The notes under the pieces are model-generated. The model was given only the letters and a program-made list of their open reading frames with translations, was not told the origin of the DNA and ran no database searches. A stretch of 64,000 nt of DNA from Benincasa hispida (taxonomy: Eukaryota; Streptophyta; Magnoliopsida; Cucurbitales; Cucurbitaceae), in the NCBI RefSeq assembly GCF_009727055.1, contig NC_052356.1:2322925-2386924 (forward strand), written 5' to 3'. Below are positions 42,989 to 56,395 of the stretch, one piece after another. How positions within the stretch are numbered: position 1 is the first letter of the stretch; every line of letters starts with the position of its first letter. The translations under genes and the position numbers were made by a program.

Positions 42989-43739
42989 GTTTGATATTCA
43001 AATGATGAACAAAAGGTGTTTTTGGTCTGTCTTTTTTTTCTTTTCTTCTTTTCTTTTTTCTGTGACCATTTGATGTATAAAAGAAAAAGGAGAGATAGTA
43101 AATGGTGGGGTAAGGAAAAAAACGACATGAAGAATTGAGAATCCAAGAGCTCAAGAGTCTAGAGGGCCACTGTTGATCATGTAAACTACACGTCGTTTAC
43201 CCTTTTTTAAAATTTCTTTTTCTTTTTCTTGTCTCTTTCTAATAAACTATGTAAATTTGATTTGATTTTTTCAAATATCAAGCTTGTGAAAATTTGACCC
43301 ACATGTCACAATTTTTTCTTTCAAATGAAACCAATTACACCAAACTTGGAGAAGCAAGAAGTGGAGGAGCATTATATTCTCAGTCAATACCTAAAAGAAA
43401 AAGGCAAAGTCATATAGATTTATGTTTTTGGCAATTCTTTTTAGGTTAACTTGCATATAACTTACACTATTTGATTTTATTTAGAGAAATTTGAATGGTT
43501 TGCTTTTCAAAATCTAGCAACGATAGTTTTAAATCTAATTTGCATTTCTTTTATTATTTCAATTTTAGTGTGTGTGAATATGGAGTTGTTTTCATTCCAT
43601 TAATTGGGTTTGTTTTTATTTGATTTAGGTTTTACCATTAATTTAGTTATCTTTTCAAATTTCTTATCTCATTGTAATCGTATATATTTATTGTATTAAT
43701 TGTGTCAACTTATATACCAAAATATAAATTAAGTATATT
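42989..43739 (-). other. Upstream region of WIP gene
   Basis: A C/T-rich stretch on the plus strand (about 43027-43060) gives a purine-rich tract on the gene's strand. Beyond it is AT-rich sequence with no recognised element until LTR-like sequence starts near 43740. It is the probable promoter, less than 0.85 kb from the ATG to the first retroelement remnant. Confidence 0.35.
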
Positions 43740-44869
43740 GATGTAGAACCTGAAATTTGTTATCTAACTCAGGTTAACTCTAGTTCATTATGCGGGTTAA
43801 TATGTTTAATTGATGCTTTTATAGGTATAGAGAATCGAAGAGGTAGATTTGAGCATTAAGATACAAATCGAGCTGAACCGGAGTATTTGGAGACTAAATG
43901 AAGCGTCTAAGTCAAAAGAGATCAAAATTATGAAATGCCGCTGGAGGACCTAGTGTCACGGCACTAGACGGCAGTGCCATTCACAATCGCATCACAAAGG
44001 GCATTGCGTCGCTGCTGTCATATTTTAGGAAAGAATGTTCTGAAAGGAAAAAGGCAATGGAACTGCAGTGCTGCACAAAGAGTCGCGACACCCTCGATTG
44101 TCTATAAATAGAGATTTTTCAATATTGGGTCAAGGGCATCCACCTTTCCAATTTTGAGCCCCATCCTCCTTTCACTCTTTTCTCTTATGTTTCATATATA
44201 TAGTCTATTTTAATGTTGTGGAATTCATCTTATCCATGAAGATCTTGATTTCAATGTTTAGTAGCTAAAGAGGTATTTTCTAACTTAAGTTGAGAAGGAA
44301 ACTCATTGAATCATATTGTGAGGACTTGTAATTCTTATTTCTATCTAGTGAGTGCTGGTGATTCTTAAAAATTTTGAACTTCTATTCTTCGGATTATGTT
44401 TGATTGAATACCCTTGCATATTTTCATTACTTTGCTAGTAATTGCTAGTAATTGACTAACAATCCGTGACATCAAAGAATACTTGTAAGTAAATTGTTGA
44501 CTATTTGTGATGGTCTTCTTACAACATTGATTTATTGAGTACAAGAATAAAATCGATAGACAACTTACTTAGTAATTAATTGACTTAGCATTCCTCTTAA
44601 CCTTAATACGAGTCCGGGATGTTTGTGGAGCGTGTCGTTCCCAATTCATTAATCACTTTGTTTAATTGAGCATCTTTGTTAATTTCCTACTGTGTTTGTC
44701 ACGGCACTAACGGGCAAGTTGGTTAAGCACTTGCATGATTTTGATGATTACCTTTAGTGGCCAATGAACAACTAAATAAATGGGTGGATCTGAATACCTA
44801 AGCTAGACTTTTATGATTCATATAATTTGTTTCAATTCTTGCTTTTATGTTTCACGCTATTTACATTTA
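43740..44869 (+). repeat. Degenerate LTR-like sequence
   Basis: A noncoding region with GTGTCACGGCACTAGACGGC (about 43950) and a TCTATAAATAGAG TATA box near 44101, the layout of an Athila-like LTR U3. Related wording (GCATCGTGGCGCTCTC, CCATGGCACCGTGCC) occurs at 47180-47200 and 49378-49395. Ends are not clear. Confidence 0.4.
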
Positions 44870-47480
44870 TCTTTGATAGACTTAAGATGTATTATCGTCT
44901 GCAAACCTCTACTAATCAAATAACATTTATACACTACCTAATCCTGCTCGTATTATTATGATACCATAGCAATAGTGGTAAGTCTGGGTCAATCCGCAGA
45001 GAAGCACTAGTATGAGTTTTTTCTGTAAAGCTAATTAACTATTAGAGCAGTAAATGGAGGGGGTTTGGTGTGGATAGTGATAGTGAAGTGCAAGAAAATA
45101 AAAGGTGACAGGTAAATATAACCTAAGATTAGTTTTTCTAGTTTTGAGAGTAAGAAGGATCCTATGTAATTTCAATCATCGATTTCTACTAATTAAATAT
45201 GCATTCAATTCATGCATGCACAACGACCTACTTAGCTTTTCTATGCATTCGGTTCATGCATGCACAACGACCTAATTAAAGCTAATGACAATGCCAATGC
45301 CATGCACAATTATCATGACCTCATGATGGGGCACCTCAGTTATCTCGAAGATATGGTGATGCAGCTCGAATTCCTCCATTCTCTAATTGAGTCAGCAATT
45401 TGAATGAGATGATAACTCAAACGATGCATCTCAGCTCTAGTTTCCTTAAGACTTTCTTGTTGGATATGAAGGAGATTCTGCCGAATGTGGAGATATTCCT
45501 GTTGCCAAAAGAACTGGTGATCAATCGAGTCTCTAACTATATCCTCTAAAGACATACCTTAGTTTTCTGACTGACCAAACTCTGACGGCTCGGGGATGGT
45601 TGGATGATAGTAGCACTCTGATAGTGCGTAAGGATGACCATAGTCAAAGGGATGACCAGTCCATCCAGGATAGGTGCAAGGATCAGGCTCCCAGTGACTA
45701 GGGTGACTCCTTAAGGCATGGTCCATTAGCAAGCTACCTTGTAGTTACCTTTCAACCAATAGACGAACAAATGAGACAAGATCGTGAAGCATACTTCGGA
45801 GTTTAAAAATCTGCTTGGTCTCTTTTTCTTTCTGTTCAACAACATGCCTATTCCACCACACATGGTACATACTATATGATTCTGGTTAACCATGATAAAC
45901 ATGACACAAGAAAAGAAAACAAATCAAAAGCAAAAGAAAACTCTAACTAAAAGCTTAACTAAACAAAAAAAAAAAAAAAAAATCGGCTTCTTTGGCAATG
46001 GTACCAATTTAATAAACAAAGATTTACTATCACCTTCAAACCTCTACTAATTAAATAAAATTTATAAACTACCAAATGCTACTCCTATTACTATGATTGC
46101 GTAGTAACAATGGTAAGTCTGGATCGATTCGCAGGGAAATGCTAGTAAGCTAATTAACTAATTAGAGTGATAAATGGGAAGGGGGTGGGGGGGGGGGGGG
46201 AGATTTGGTGTGGATAGTGATATGAAGTGAAAGAATATAAAAACAACAGGTAAATGTAACCTAAGACTAGCTTTATCTAGTTTTAAGAGCAAGAGGGATC
46301 CTATGCAATTTCAATCATCGACTTCTTCCAATTAAACATTCGACTTACTCATGCACAACAATATATTTAGCTTATCCTAACTTAACGACGTTACAAGCAG
46401 TCGAATTGTTCGGCTAAACTAAGCATACATCCTAATTAATAATTAAAGCCTTAAGAAAAGCTCTATTTAAACTATCTGCCCCTAAGTTTATTGGGTTCAG
46501 TAGTGTCCATATAGAAATAAAAATATGTGCAATAAGACTAAGGGTTTCATTGTGTTGATTAACCAATATTTTATCTTTGATCCTAGTTAATACATGGATT
46601 CTAGGTTAACCATAAAATACATGATTAACTAATTCCTACTTTGGTGATTGAGCTAGAAATTCGAATGTGAACATGACAAAGCTACAAATCGATTAGCAAG
46701 GGCAACACATGCTTATGAGGGAATGCCAACACACAAACATGCATTTAGAAATTGAAATAGATTCAAATAAAGCATAAAGTGATATATATTCAGTTTAAGC
46801 ATAGAAATCTCAAGAAATTTACAAAGGATTCTTGCTCCCAAAACTAAGTAGAAATTACCTCATCAGTCCATGGACAAATAAAAAAGAAGAGATTCAATCC
46901 ATAAGCTACAACCCAAAAGAAATGTAAAATCTAATCTAAAGATAGTAGAAAAAATGAAGAAAAAAAGAAATTTCAGTCTCTCCTGGGCCTCTATCAAAAT
47001 CTGCCTTAAAACCCCAAGAAAAGGAAGAATATTATTTATAAAATATGAAGGAGCGTCGCAGTGCTAAGGAGTAGCATCGCTACGCTGCGACCCTTTATCA
47101 GAGTGTAAGTCTTGTGTGTTGCAATGCGTGTAGGTGCTCTACCCTTCTGTTAAAGTCCGAAGTGCCATTGCACTCTAAGGCAGCATCGTGGCGCTCTCAC
47201 CAATGTTGCTCTATGCCTTCAAGAATAGCACATGGTACTGTTGCACTGGCTCCAAGGCAAATTGTAATTTCATCTCCTTGAAGCTCTAGGAGATCGATTT
47301 CAATTTCAAAAGCTTTAAATCAACCCCAAACAACCTTTAACACTCTGAAATGCATGATTTGCATGAAATCCAACAAAATAGACATTTAATGATATAAAAT
47401 ATAACAAGCATGCCAGATTAAAAACATATTCTACCCCTGAAGCACGGTGTAGCTATGACTCTTAAGTGCCATGTTGGATG
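44870..47480 (-). mobile_element. Small LTR-retrotransposon remnant D
   Basis: Two ~410-bp direct repeats (44870-45290 and 46012-46430) share TGGTAAGTCTGG(G/A)TC(A/G)AT and CTAGCTTT/TAGTTTT-type text, about 1.14 kb apart. On the minus strand a PBS-like TGGTACCATTGCCA (46003-45990) directly follows the right copy, so that is the 5' LTR (to about 47480, TATA near 47030) and the left copy is a truncated 3' LTR. The ~0.7-kb interior has only a 71-aa minus-strand open frame (45555-45340) rich in Gln/His, unrecognised. Non-autonomous. Confidence 0.5.
46181..46200 (+). repeat. Poly-G run in remnant D LTR
   Basis: G5-T-G14, the only such run in the window. Homopolymer length may be inaccurate. Confidence 0.8.
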
Positions 47481-47489
47481 GTACCAGCA

Positions 47490-49277
47490 CGCAGCAGAAG
47501 CGACAAAGATCGATAAGTACTCTAATTGATTAATTTTGGCAGAAATGAAAGCATGCTCAAATAGAATTTAATGGGTTTCGAGACATACCTTTGAAGAACC
47601 TTTAAAATCTCGATTTTCAGCTGCAAATTCCTCCAAATCTTTGTGCAGACCACCACAAGATCTTCTCTACTATTCTCTTGGTGCTCTAAATAGAGTTGTG
47701 GGACTCAAAATATGCTGGAATCAAAGGGAACTTGGAGAATGCTCACAACAACAACACAAAGGAAGAACACCTTATTCACACAAATTTTCAACTAAAATTC
47801 TATCGGTTGCCATCCCTCAAACTTACTCCAATATCTTCAATATATTGCAGACTATCATGCAAAAAGATTTGCTGCATAGGATGCAACTTCTGCTTGGAGT
47901 AATTGATGCTTGAAGATGGTGTGTTGTTAGTGAGTTACTTGAAATGGAGTTGGAAAATCCCATTTTCCATTTTGTGTATTTTCTATTTCCAAAATCTAAT
48001 TTGATTTTAAAATCACTTTTGATTTCTAAATTTATTAATTTTATAAATTAATTTCATAAATTAGTTTTCTAATAAAATTAATAAATAATTATTTAAAAAT
48101 TTAAATAATTCTAATTAATTTAATATCCAATATTAAATTAATTTTACACAAATCCATCTTCATATATTTATATTTAAATAGATATTCTCCAATTTCGTTT
48201 GATTCTAATTTGAACGTTTCAAATTAACTTATCACGCTACTCTAGAGCTAATCCATTTTCAATCTAGTAGGGGGACCTCGTGGACCTGCAGATCATGGGC
48301 TCCAACGATCCGAGATTAATCGGCTAAACTTATTAGATCGAGCTAACCCTCATTCGTTAACTAATAGGTCACTCCACTAAAGCTCATAGTTGAACTTCAC
48401 TCACTATAGATATATTATATTCACTCAATATAACCATGATTAATAAGTCAACCCTTCACAGGTTGTTCCTAATAACGGCTGGGTCGAATCTCTATTTGTC
48501 CCTCGAAATTACCTCTTGTTCCTTAAGTCCCACAGATAACCTAGTGAACAATTGTTTTGTGATCCAATCAACAAAATCGAGTCCCTCTCGGGCCAATGAG
48601 AGGATGGGACCCCTTGTTCAAGACCCAGAATCAACATTTAAGGGAACAACCTCTCTACTATCCCTAAAAGCGGGTAGAAATGAATTTCATCTTACACCCT
48701 ATGTCCCCAGCTATCTATCTGGTTTTACTTCTGAAATGAGAGGTTACTGAGCCTGCGTTGTTGAGCCAAACCTCACGCAAGAAAATCTAAGGATAATTCC
48801 AAATAAACAGGAGTTCATAGTTAGCTCAGGATTATGGTCAAATTACCTAGGTCATCACTTTGAAATAGTCAATCTTAAACAGTAAACGTTATAAAATAAG
48901 AGTGATTGATTTCGTGGTCCGATCTTGTACAAACCCTTTTGCATAAGGACACCCCCACTTCTCATGTCCCAACATGAACGAATTAGGATCACTTCGTTTG
49001 TAGCACTTTACAACTCTTTGTAACAACTACAGAGCAAGCTGCATCCAATAGTGTTAGCAGAATAAGGCACCTAACCTTATTCATATACTATAGATCATTT
49101 TGACTATTTACTCGAACCTGATCCACATTTATGTCTCCACATAAAGTTTAAGTACTCATCCAATAGTCAAGGGATTTTCAAGTTTGTTGGATTTCTAATA
49201 AGCAAAACATCTATTCAATAACATTCAAAATAAATTCCATCGTTTCCATGCCACGAGTTTTAGGACATAAACTCCAG
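47490..49277 (-). repeat. Copia LTR, probably solo (copy L3)
   Basis: The minus strand begins near GGAGTTTATGTCCTAAAACT (about 49277) and matches the Copia LTRs at 60258-62106 and 51184-52993 throughout: the CAATAGTG/CAAGGTTAGGTGCC area near 49055-49085, the CATGATCTGCAGGTCCACGA area near 48285-48265, and the GAGCACCAAGAGAATAGTAG area near 47690-47660. The first bases are mutated or truncated. No internal Copia domains adjoin. The ORFs at 47641-47913 and 48436-48750 are antisense LTR sequence. Confidence 0.65.
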
Positions 49278-50018
49278 ATGCCATGCTCGACGCATTTTCC
49301 CAAGGCCTCCTTTTTCATGCAAAACACCCAATGCCATTGTGCTCCGAATGTGAACGCATGCCTTTTTCTAACAACGCCATGGCACCGTGCCGAATTTTAT
49401 AAATAACCCATTAGCTGCCTAGGGTTAAAATGTTCTCTTCTGTTTTTTTTTTTTTTTTTTTTTAATCATTGACGTATCCAAACTCTACCTTGTTGATCTC
49501 CATGTTGATCATGGGCTAAGATACTCATTCTAGCTTAGGCATAAAGTACATTTTCCCCGATATTGTAACTTGTGAGATTTTGACCATTAACTTATAATTC
49601 CATGATCTATCTTTGGATTCTTTTTATGTGTTTGAATGTTTACAATTATATTTCTGCTTTGAGATTGTATGATCATTAGCTAGGTATCGAATTTCAATAC
49701 ATGACATATAATTGTGATTCGATCTTAAGTAGCAAAAAGGTTAGATTAGCTTATGAACTATTGCTTCTAATAGTGAATAATGTTCTAATCAACCTAAAAA
49801 GAATCATGATGAATATTTATTTAGGCAATTCCTAGTTGATATTCACCTTAGCATTATCCCAATTCATGGTGTGGTTAGTCTAAATTAATTAAAGTGTAAA
49901 CAATTTAATTAAGAAACTCTTCGGTTCCCTGAGTTCAACCCGTGCTACCACTACTACACTTTTTGGTAGAAATGGTTAATTATTTTTTCCGAAATTATGT
50001 AACAAATTTATTCGATCA
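49278..50018 (+). repeat. Athila-like LTR fragment
   Basis: Contains TTTTATAAATAACCC (TATA box, ~49396) and ends TTCGATCA at 50018, directly before a PBS. The 5' part was replaced by the Copia LTR at 49277. A T21-type homopolymer lies near 49443-49463. Confidence 0.5.
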
Positions 50019-50021
50019 AAT

Positions 50022-50040
50022 TGGCACCAACTTTGGGGAG
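50022..50040 (+). other. Degenerate primer-binding site
   Basis: TGGCACCAACTTTGGGGAG, a decayed form of the Asp-type PBS TGGCGCC..., four bases after the LTR end. Confidence 0.5.
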
Positions 50041-50420
50041 TCAAGTAATCTCTTTTGGAGGGTTTACAGTTCTTTTATCGTCCTTTGGCTTTTATTTCTG
50101 TGTATGACCTGATCCTGCTGGATCAAAGCTTTTTGTACTTTGTAGAGCTAGGTAGGGAGGAAAAGCCACTTAAAAGTTAAGCTAGAGAGCAAAGGGTTAG
50201 AGAAGAACAAATCCATGTATAAGGTACAAAAGAATTGAAGCATTCAGAAGAAGAGCATTCTGAATAAGAATAAGAAGAAAAGCAAGAAATGATGGCAATT
50301 ATTGAACGTAGATTGAGGGACCTCGCGGCCCTGACCTGACCCAACAACACCTTTGTATTACCTACCCTGAGACACATGTACTTTTGAGTTTAAAATTGGT
50401 CTTATTCACTTACTACCTGC
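50041..50420 (+). other. Leader of the Athila-like remnant
   Basis: Noncoding sequence between the PBS and gag. Nothing else recognised; the minus-strand frame at 50177-50377 appears spurious. Confidence 0.35.
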
Positions 50421-51183
50421 TTTTTCTAGACGTGCAACTGAGGATTCATACAAGCATCTGAAGAAATTTTATATTGTGTGTGAGGGCATGCATCCCCATG
50501 GTGTTACTGAGGAGAAGCTTAACTTGTGAGTCTTCCCATTCGCTCTCATGGATGATGTGAAGGATTGGCTATATTATCTGGCACTAAGGAGCATCACCTT
50601 CTATACAGACATGAAAATAAATTTTTGGAGAAATTGTTTCTAGCATCTTTTGCCACCACAATAAAATAAAAAAAAAAGGAAATATATAGTATCTTGCAGG
50701 GCCAAAGGGAGTCTTTGTATGATTATTGAGAGAGATTCAAGCACCTCTGTGCTGGTTTTCCCCATCATCAGATTTTTTACCATATTCTTATCCCTTATTT
50801 TTACGAGAGCTTACTACATCATTATAAGAGCAACACCAATGCAGTTGCAGGGTGTGCATTAGTCAATAAGACTCCTTCTGAGGCAAAGGTATTGATTTCT
50901 ACCATGGTTCAGAACAACAATAGTTTGGGACGCAAATTTCCCTCACATAGTCATTTGCACTAAAGTAAGTGAACTTAAAGTTGAACTTGTTGAACTGTCT
51001 ACTCTTATGAAATAGTTTTTCTCTACAAAGACACAACAACCCTATGAGCCTATTGCTGAGGTGAGCTACACTAGTAATCAGCAAAGTGGAACAAATGCAT
51101 AACAACAACCATTGTGGCAATCAGGGTAACAACCAGGTAAGAGCAGCTCCAGAATACCTCTTGAGGACATGGCGATAAGCCTA
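50421..51183 (+). pseudogene. Athila-like gag remnant, 5' part
   Basis: Plus-strand reading gives RATEDSYKHLKKFYIVCEGM, then HPHGVTEEKLNL, stop, VFPFALMDDVKDWLYYL: the retrotransposon gag domain (PF03732-like). Stops and frameshifts follow (ERFKHLCAGFPHH-like segment near 50728). It is cut at 51183 by a Copia LTR and continues at 52994. Confidence 0.65.
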
Positions 51184-52993
51184 GTACAAGATTGTATCAA
51201 CAGTAGTGGAAGCACAAGGATCATCTAAGCATTCAAATTCACAAATTTTGGCAAAATATAAAGCATGCTTTTGCAGGAAAAATGAGTTTCAAGACATACC
51301 TTTTGTAGAACTTCTTCAAAGCTCCTTCACCAGCTGCTATCTTCTTCAGATTTTGTTGTAGACCACCTCATAATCTTCCCCACTATTCTCTTGGTGCTCT
51401 AGATTGAGTTGTGGGACTCAAAACAAGCTTGAATCAAGGGTAGAAGGAGAAATGCTCACTGCAGCAACCTTGTTGAAGAACCTTTCTTCAAACTAAATTT
51501 TCTCTAAAATTCTCTATGGATTGCATGCCCGATTTTCACTCCAATCTTTTCATTATATTGCAGATCAACATGCAAAGAAAAAAATTGCATGAGTTGCAAC
51601 TCATGCTTGGAGAAGACAAAGGCAAGAAGATGCAATATATGTGAGCTACTTTAAAAGATGGATAATAGAAAATCCTCTTTTTCCATTTAAGTATTTTTTC
51701 TATTTTTCCTTTTTCAATTTTATCATAAAATAAAAAATTTGATTTAAAAAATCTCTTTGATTTTAAAAATGAAAAATTAATTAATTTCATAAATTAATTA
51801 TTAAATAAAACTTAATTAGTTTAATATCAAATATTAAATTAATTTTAACGCATATCCATCTTTATATATTTAAATCATATTTAAATATATAAATTCTCCT
51901 ATCCCATTTAATTCTAAAATTAAACATATAATTATATCTCATATAATTACTAATTCCCTTAATTCTAATTTGGATATTTCAAATTAACTTATCACACTAT
52001 TCTAGAGCTAATCCATTACGAGCTAGTTGGGGGACCTTGTGGACCTACAGATCATCGGCTCCAACGATCTGAGATTAATTGACTAAATTCATTAGACCAA
52101 ATTAATCTCCATTCATTAACTAATGGGTCATTCAACTAAAGCCCATAGTTGCACTCCCCTCACTGTAGATATATTATGTCCACATGATTTAACCATAATC
52201 AACAAGTCAACCCTTCACAGGTTGTTCGTAATAACAGTTGGGTCAAATATCTATTGTACCCCTGAGATTATGTCTTATTCCTCAAGTCCCTACTGATCCT
52301 CTAATGAACAATTAGTTTGTGATCCAATCATCAAACCAAACTCTCTCAGCTCAGTGAGAGGGTGGGATCCCTTGTTTAAGACTTAGATTCAATACTTAGA
52401 GAGAACAATCTTTCTCTTATCCCTAAACCGGGTAGGTGTGAACTTCGTCTTGCACCCTATGTCCCCAGCTATCTATCCAGTCTTACCCCTGAAATGGGAG
52501 TCTTATTGAGCCGGCGCTGTTAAGCCAACCCTCAACTATGCAAATCTAAGGGCAATCCCGAATAAACAGGAGTTCATAGTTAGCTCAGGATTAAGATCCA
52601 GTTACCTATGTCATCTAGGTGAAACAATCAGTCTTAAACAGTAAGGAGCGTTATAAAGTAAGAGTGACTTATTTCTTAATCATGATCTTATGCAAACTCA
52701 TTCCATCGTATGTAGCACTTTACAACTCTTTGTAACAACTACAGAGTAGGTCGCATCCAATGGTGTTACCAGAATAAGGTACCCAACCTCATTCATGTAC
52801 CATAGATCATTTTGACTATTTACTCAAATCTGATCCACTCTTATGTCTCTACATAAAGTTCAAGTACTCATACAATAGTCATGGGTCTTAGTTTATTGGA
52901 TTTACAATTTATGAGATCAATAACAAATATATTGATAATAGAAAATGTTTATTATTTTACAAACTGTTAGTTTTTAAGACATATAACCCAACA
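51184..52993 (-). repeat. Copia solo LTR inside gag remnant (L4, about 1.81 kb)
   Basis: The minus strand starts TGTTGGGTTATATG at 52993 and ends ATACAATCTTGTA at 51184, matching the 3' LTR of C2 end to end (which ends ATACAATCTTATA). Flanks CCTAG (51179-51183) and TTTAG (52994-52998) could be a mutated 5-bp target duplication. With no internal region this is a solo LTR, formed by LTR-LTR recombination. The 84-aa frame at 51790-51536 is spurious. Confidence 0.75.
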
Positions 52994-53540
52994 TTTAGTA
53001 GAGTCCACTATGTAGAATAAGCAGAACCAGAAGCAGTTCCAGCAGACTACAAACTGGCCAATGCGATCATCAGACTATACACTCATTATGGGAATCTTCC
53101 CTCCCAACTAGTGTCTAATGTTCGTAATGTTAGTGCCATCTCTACTGTCAGCTGCATTGAGAGCTTCTTGACCCCTGTTGCTGAGCCTAATTGAATTTCA
53201 AGAAGAATATGTAGAGGAAAAAGTTAATAGCTCAACCAGAAGGCATGGGTAAAATTTAATCCACCTCTTAATTTAAATCCTAATATTCCTCGTGCCCCTT
53301 TCCCTTACATATTGACTGTTGCTCATGGAGGATCACTTAAGAAGAAGGTGAAATCTATCTAGTCTTCTGAGAACAAGAGCCCCATCAGAAAGCACAATTG
53401 GCAACATCATTTTGAGCACATTTCCAAAATAAAAGACAAATTTAATAAAACACTATCATTAAGTGTTGATGACATTTTTCCAAGTAACTTATTTATCAAA
53501 CCTTTTCACTTACATCGGTAACTAAACTCTGGAGAGAAAA
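52994..53540 (+). pseudogene. Athila-like gag remnant, 3' part
   Basis: Gln-rich reading (NQKQFQQTTNWP-like) after the LTR, then LTPVAEPN and NPNIPRAPFPYI-type wording, with several stops and frameshifts. It continues 50421-51183 across the solo LTR. Assignment rests mostly on position. Confidence 0.4.
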
Positions 53541-55320
53541 TGACATAACTTTGAAATATGTAAAATGTATTATTTGAATATATGCATTCTTTTATCCATT
53601 CTAATTTAGCATAGAAATTAATAAGAACCCAATAATTTTAATATGAATCGTATTCATATTTATCTAAAATTTCTATTGCTATGATACTCTAGTGATTTAC
53701 AATAAAAGCCACTGTAGGGCAATCAATTACTTCTTCAGTAAATTGAGACATTCTCAACAAAATATTATACCAGAATAACTCTTATTTCTATAATATTTAG
53801 TACCATTATTTTTGTCAGAATTTCATTAACCACCTCAACGAATTCTTGTAAGTGTAACCCATAATTTTAGAATTCATAATTTTTTCCCAACAAGTATGTC
53901 ATAGGAAAGAACAATATTGAAAACAAAAATTATCATCCTATCTTTTCCAATAGTTAACCCTGATATCGACCTATGCAAACACCTTTCATAGGGGGACGCA
54001 TCAAAGGTACCTCGATACCAAGCATGAATCTCACGTTGTTAACCAATGATGGAGATTGCGAGATATGTTAATATAGATCCCTCTCTAACTTACTATAAAT
54101 ACTTTTTCATTCACCTTGATATTGACCCACGTAAACACCATCCATAGGCGGTCGCCCCTATGGGCACCACGAGGCAAAACGTGAATCTCATAGTGTGAAC
54201 TATCACAGAGAGTGTGAGAGAAAAATGACATATCATTTGTATTTTTTTCTTCCACTAAGTATTTTAAAATTGGGGGTTCATTACTTAGGTAAATTAGGCT
54301 AAGCCATTTATCTAAGTATGTGTCACTTTGCCCAACATAACACTTATGTTGGATAATTTAACAAAATGTTATTAACATTTATTAAACATTTTAATAAATT
54401 TAATCACATCATTGCATGCTTTATAAAATTTTGAATAATTCACCTTCTAGGTCGATTCCCAGGTAGAGGTGTTCCCTCATGGTTAGCTTAAATAACCTAG
54501 CCTAAACAAAACGTTCCTTAGTCAAAACTCCCTTATAGCCAATATTTTATAAATTTTAATCTTTTATTTTCTTATTTTAATCCTATTAAAAGAAAATAAA
54601 ATACTTATTTTAAATCTAATCTTAGTAGAAATAAAATTTGAAGATTATGAACAAGTTCTAAACCATTTAAAAAAAAAATTAATTAACCTTATCCTAATCG
54701 CATTAGGCTAGCATCCAATTGTATCATATACATTTCACAAAATTATTACTGATTATATTAATTATAAACTAATTAATAGACCATATTCCATGCATATTAA
54801 AATTCATTAACATATATAAAATAACTCTTATATTAATGTTAATGAAAAAACCATGCTTTTAACCATACATAAAAACATATAATATAACCTTTATATTTTA
54901 ATCATGCATACTATATAGTATAACCTAAATTTTAAGAATTAACCTAAACTTTAAATATAATATTTTATTTAAATATGATGCATGATCATGCCTTTTATTA
55001 ATTAATATATCTCTTATATTAATATTAATGGAAAAAAAATGTTATCAAATAATATAACATTTATATTAAAATGATGCATAGCATGCTTAATTAACATGCA
55101 ATCATATAATATAACATTTATATTAAGATATGATGCATGAATATGTTTAACTTAAGGTGAGATTTTAAACTATATGACATACTATCTATAACATATAATT
55201 AATATGATTAAACATACATCTCATGTATATTAAAACTATATTATAGCAATAACAGAACAAATATTAGCATCCTAATAATAACATTAAATTAAATTAGTTT
55301 AACAAGAAATAAACTACCTT
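53541..55320 (-). other. Copia leader fragment, minus strand
   Basis: Read on the minus strand it is collinear with 11470-12860 of C1: repeated TATAACATTTATATTAA-like motifs (54880-55125), CCTACCTGGGAATCGACC (about 54455-54472), the paired CGTGAGATTCATGC / GAGATTCACG units near 54035 and 54175, and TGCCCTACAGTGGC near 53710. Gag and pol are missing. AT-rich and noncoding. Confidence 0.55.
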
Positions 55321-55660
55321 GTACTCCTTGAAGAAAACTTCTACCTTCGTGCTTGGAGAAAACTGCCAAGTTCACCTTTCCATGATGATAAATGATGACG
55401 GACGACAGTTAGAAACTTTTAACGACGCATAAAAGATGACGTGCCAGTATTCTACACAATAACCTCTCGGGTCTACACTTTGAATTCCGTTTTCCACCTT
55501 AGGGCTTTTTCACACTAAACACTTTGCCACGAAGGACCCGAACTTATAGACTCAACTTATAGAATAAATACCCAAAACTCTGGATTATTACATTGATCAA
55601 ATCAAAGTAAACATTTTTAAATCTAAGTATTAGTAAAACTGATAAAATACTCATAGTCTC
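55321..55660. other. No feature recognised
   Basis: Noncoding sequence between two minus-strand Copia fragments. It contains GATGATAAATGATGACGGACGACAG near 55385-55408. Nothing could be assigned. Confidence 0.4.
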
Positions 55661-56395
55661 CCCTGGCTCACACATTCATAGAACCACAGAGGTCAGAATT
55701 CACTAACTCTAGAGGCTCTTTGGCTCGATAACCTTTTCCAGTAAAAGGTCTTTTAGTGATCTTACACTCAAGGCAAGATTCGCACATCGGTAAAGAATTT
55801 TCCTCTAACTTACTTAGAAGGTCATTCTTCACCAACCTCTCAATCCTATTGAGATTGATGTTCCCTAATCGAATGTGCAAAGTTGGGTATTTTCTTTTGG
55901 AGAAACACGTTGACGTTTAGTTTGAGTTACGACGGTTTTAAACATCCTTATGTTATGGAGGAATCTTAATGCTAACGGTCTTAGCACATACAAGTTATTT
56001 TCCAGATTTGATGTACAAATTTCTACTCCTTCTTTATGAATAAACACTTTATTCACATTAAATTGAAGAGTATATTTACATTGTAACAAGCACTTTATGG
56101 AAATTAAGTTCCTTTTCAACTCAGGAACTATAAATACATCTTTTAAAATAATAAATCTATTCTATAAAGTCAACTGGATTCCTCCCACTGCCACAGTTGA
56201 GACGACGTGCCCGATGCCTACTCGCATCGTCATCTCACCAGCCTCCAACTACTGCTAGGATCTAGTGGTGCTTGAATCAATAATTCAGGCAGAATTTCTC
56301 CACTAAAAAAGTTTCTAATACAAGTAAATCATATTTAGCTTTATTCGCCATGGCCTTAGCCTTGGCCGCCGTCCTTTCCTTCAGCCAGCAAGGAT
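55661..56395 (-). pseudogene. Copia element E, gag end to integrase start (left of insertion)
   Basis: On the minus strand: zinc-knuckle end NYPCWLKERTAAKAKAMANK and KYDLLVLETFLVEK (56395-56280), protease/pre-integrase text MKRNLISIKCLLQCKYTLQF, MFKTVVTQTKRQRVS, then MHIRLGNINLNRIERLVKND, CESCLECKITKRPF and PLELVNSDLCG (integrase first Asp region) ending near 55668. Frameshifts and stops separate the parts, and it is truncated at the left. The right edge abuts C2 at 56401 and continues at 62112. Confidence 0.85.

Noticed and set aside
48436..48750. 104-residue open frame
   Set aside because: Antisense to a Copia LTR and repeated, broken, in the other LTR copies.
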